This document shows positions 60,639 through 64,000 of a DNA stretch of 64,000 bases, one piece after another; the stretch's first letter is position 1; each line of letters starts with the position of its first letter. The notes beneath the pieces were generated by a model that was not told where the DNA came from, did no database searches, and saw only the letters and a list, made by a program, of their open reading frames with translations. The stretch comes from Paragorgia papillata. Its lineage: Eukaryota > Cnidaria > Anthozoa > Scleralcyonacea > Coralliidae. Location of the stretch: positions 248,501 to 312,500 of the forward strand of contig JAWNZC010000468.1 in the NCBI GenBank assembly GCA_035771165.1. Direction: 5' to 3'. Position numbers and translations under genes: made by a program.

Positions 60639-61413
60639 CTGTTGGTAAAAATTACCGGTAAATGAAAGGTTCGCTGTAATATGTTCGTTCAATTTAACTC
60701 TCGAAATGTTCTACAGTGATCTCGTTTTGTAATTTTTTTGTATACGAAAATAATTCTAAGATAGAATTTTGAAGAATTTCTGTCTTCTAGAAGGATGGGA
60801 TTAGTTTCAAACACCAGTGCTAATTCCACAGTCAATAACCAATCAAAACCGATATTACTGGAAATAGACCCTTTGTAAAGACGTAAAAAAAACACTATCT
60901 TTGGTGGACAACGTAAAATCTCCAGTATTTAATAAAGCGCATAATTAATCAAAATTTTATAGTTCAGAATATATAGAATAATTAAAACAAATTTTATAAT
61001 TTTTATCTACAAAAAAAAATTAAAATATAAAATTTTATAGCTTATAAACTATAGATGTTTCGTTGATTATTCGTTCTGTTGAACGCGGTGGTGATTTGAA
61101 GTTGTCTCACAAGATTGCCGTTTTGACGTCATATGCAAGAGGTCTATAACCAGTGACCTTGTCTCGCCGCAAGTTCGCAGCGGGCTCACAAGGTAAAACG
61201 TTATTCAGGCATATTTAGGTGCGCTTAAAATATCTATAGTAGAGATGTTCTGTTAATTTGATCTTGAAAACTTTTGGTGTGAAAGAAGAACAGTAATAGT
61301 GTGGTATTGGGTAGGACGGCAGGAACTTGACACGTTGTCCAAATTTATTCGTACAAATTGAGTAGTAGTTTTGACGTTGCAATACATTCGTTGTAAAAAT
61401 ATTCGGCTGAAAT

Positions 61414-62048
<635 letters not shown>

Positions 62049-62086
62049 AGCAAACAAGTACATAGTTTCACTTGTTTTCAACTCAC

Positions 62087-62446
62087 TTAGTTCTTCTACA
62101 TGTTTAGAAGCCGCTGTTGCGTTTGGTCCCGTCTCACCTGGAAGAACTGTTTCAATTGGTATAGTCTCCTCTGGTACGACAGGTTTTGGAGCGAAATCAA
62201 TGCTGTCTGTTGGACCTTTTTCACTTAGACCAATCTCGCCTTCTCCTGCTAGCTCACAAGTCACAGCATGAGTGCTTGATAAAGATGTTTTATTTCCCCC
62301 CGTCACACCTGGTTCGACAGGCTTAGGACTCATAGCGGCATTGCCTGAAACAGGGCTTTCACTTGGCGATGTAGGAGGGTCCAGGTCTCCGGCACTCTTT
62401 TGTGCTGTTTCCGTGCTGCACTCACTACTTGCATCAGCAGATAATC
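62087..62446 (-). CDS. Ser/Thr/Pro exon, copy 13 (L type)
   Basis: 360 bp, open, L-type marks. Confidence 0.55.
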
Positions 62447-63313
62447 CTGTTGGTAAAAATTACCGGTAAATGAAAGGTTCGCTGTAATATGTTCGTTCAA
62501 TTTAAGTCTCGAAATTTGCTACAGTGATCCCGTTTTGTAATTTTTTTTTATACGAAAAGGATTCTAAGATAGAATTTGAAAAATTTCTGTCTTCTAGAAG
62601 GATGGGATTAGTTTCAAACACCAGTGCTAATTCCACAGTCAATAACCACTTAAAAGCGATATTACTGGAAATAGACCCTTTATAAAGACGTAAAAAAACA
62701 ATATCTTTGATGGACAATGTAAAATCTCCAGTGTTTAACAAAGCGCATAATTAATCAAAATTTTATAGTTCAGAATATATAGAACAAATAAAACAAATTT
62801 TATAATTTATATCTACAAAAAAAATTAAAATATACAATTTTATAGCTTATAAACTATAGATGTTTCGTTGATTATTCGTTCTGTTGAACGCGGTGGTGAT
62901 TTGAAGTTGTCTCACAAGATTGCCGTTTTGACGTCATGTGCAAGAGGTCTATAACCAGTGACCTTGTCTCGCCGCAAGATCGCAGCGGGCTAACAGGGTA
63001 AAAGTTATTCAGGCATATTTAGTTGCGCTTAAAATATCCATACTAGAGATGTTCTGTTAATTTGATCTTGAAAACTTTTGGTGTGAAAGAAGAACAGTAA
63101 TAGTGTGGTATTGGGTAGTACGGCAGGAACTTGACACGTTGTCCAAATTTATTCGTACAAATTGAGTAGCAGTTTTGAAATTGCAATACATTCGTTGTAA
63201 AAATATTCGGCTGAAATTAAACAAACAAACAAACAAACAAACAAACAAACAAACAAACAAACAAACAAACAAACAAACAAACAAGTACATTGTTTCACTT
63301 GTTTTCAACTCAC

Positions 63314-63674
63314 TTAGTTCTTCTACATGTTTAGAAGCCGCTGTTGCGTTTGGTCCCGTCTCGCCTGGAAGAACTGTTTCAATTGGTATAGTCTCCTCTG
63401 GAACGACAGGTTTTGGAGCGAAATCAATGCTGTCTGTTGGACCTTTTTCACTTAGACCAATCTCGCCTTCTCCTGCTAGCTCACAAGTCACAGCATGAGT
63501 GCTTGATAAAGATGTTTTATTGCCCCCCGTCACACCTGGTTCGACAGGCTTAGGACTCATAGCGGCATTGCCTGAAACAGGGCTTTCACTTGGCGATGTA
63601 GGAGGGTCCAGTTCTCCGGCACTCTTTTGTGCTGTTTTCCGTGCTGCACTCACTACTTGCATCAGCAGATAATC
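63314..63674 (-). CDS. Ser/Thr/Pro exon, copy 14 (S type, frameshifted)
   Basis: 361 bp: GCTGTTTTCCG instead of GCTGTTTCCG (about 63636) shifts the frame near the exon's 5' end, before TAQKSAG. It is the first copy met in transcription order inside the window; the array and the gene's 5' end continue beyond 64000. Confidence 0.45.
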
Positions 63675-64000
63675 CTGTTGGTAAAAATTACCGGTAAATG
63701 AAAGGTTCGCTGTAATATGTTCGTTCAATTTAACTCTCGAAATGTTCTACAGTGATCTCGTTTTGTAATTTTTTTGTATACGAAAATAATTCTAAGATAG
63801 AATTTGAAGAATTTCTGTCTTCTAGAAGGATGGGATTAGTTTCAAACACCAGTGCTAATTCCACAGTCAATAACCAATCAAAACCGATATTACTGGAAAT
63901 AGACCCTTTGTAAAGACGTAAAAAAACACTATCTTTGGTGGACAACGTAAAATCTCCAGTATTTAATAAAGCGCATAATTAATCAAAATTTTATAGTTCA

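Overview
The window is animal nuclear DNA. It is AT-rich, crowded with short inverted-repeat elements, microsatellites and retroelement relics, and has spliced genes with small exons. The retroelement types (Penelope-like elements with GIY-YIG endonuclease, hammerhead ribozymes of the type those elements and retrozymes carry) and the host gene family suggest a marine invertebrate, most probably a cnidarian. That placement is inference; nothing here names the species.

Main result: nearly all supportable coding sequence lies on the minus strand and fits one very large gene running right to left through the whole window (5' end beyond 64000, stop codon at 520-522). Thirty-seven candidate exons were read from splice sites and frame. 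Every junction is phase 1 except the one inside the recombinase domain, which is phase 2 on both sides. In transcription order: (i) fourteen copies of a Ser/Thr/Pro/Glu-rich exon of about 120 codons (63674 down to 44305); (ii) single exons at 42594-42460, 41866-41774 and 40152-40069; (iii) a repeating A-C-B trio of small Lys/Arg- and Ser/Asp-rich exons, five rounds (38324 down to 23418); (iv) a long exon with two zinc-finger-like motifs and the start of a tyrosine-recombinase-like domain (18816-17567); (v) the rest of that domain (14034-13556); (vi) a duplicated acidic exon (9299-9231, 5988-5917); (vii) a terminal exon encoding a SANT/Myb-like basic tail (734-520). The core (zinc fingers, recombinase-like domain, WT-containing tail) resembles a Crypton-related family of uncharacterised animal proteins as I remember them. 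That the repeat exons splice to the core is inferred from phase and strand.

Layout. 0-13.5 kb: last exons among many inverted-repeat elements, a 37-bp tandem array and microsatellites. 13.5-18.8 kb: recombinase-like core, with a 1.1 kb CACTN microsatellite in the intron. 18.8-23.2 kb: inverted-repeat elements. 23.2-39.4 kb: five nearly identical tandem units of about 3.24 kb, each holding exons A, B and C, a broken Penelope-like 3' end and a TA microsatellite. 39.4-44 kb: two copies of a 174-bp element with a well-formed hammerhead ribozyme, a tRNA-like sequence inside a terminal-inverted-repeat element, and a 640-bp palindrome. 44-64 kb: higher-order tandem array of the Ser/Thr/Pro exon, its introns filled with CAAA and CAGA microsatellites that reach 750 bp.

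The long Cys/Leu/Phe/Val, Gln/Thr/Asn/Lys or Leu/His/Cys/Thr reading frames are microsatellite translations and are not annotated as genes.
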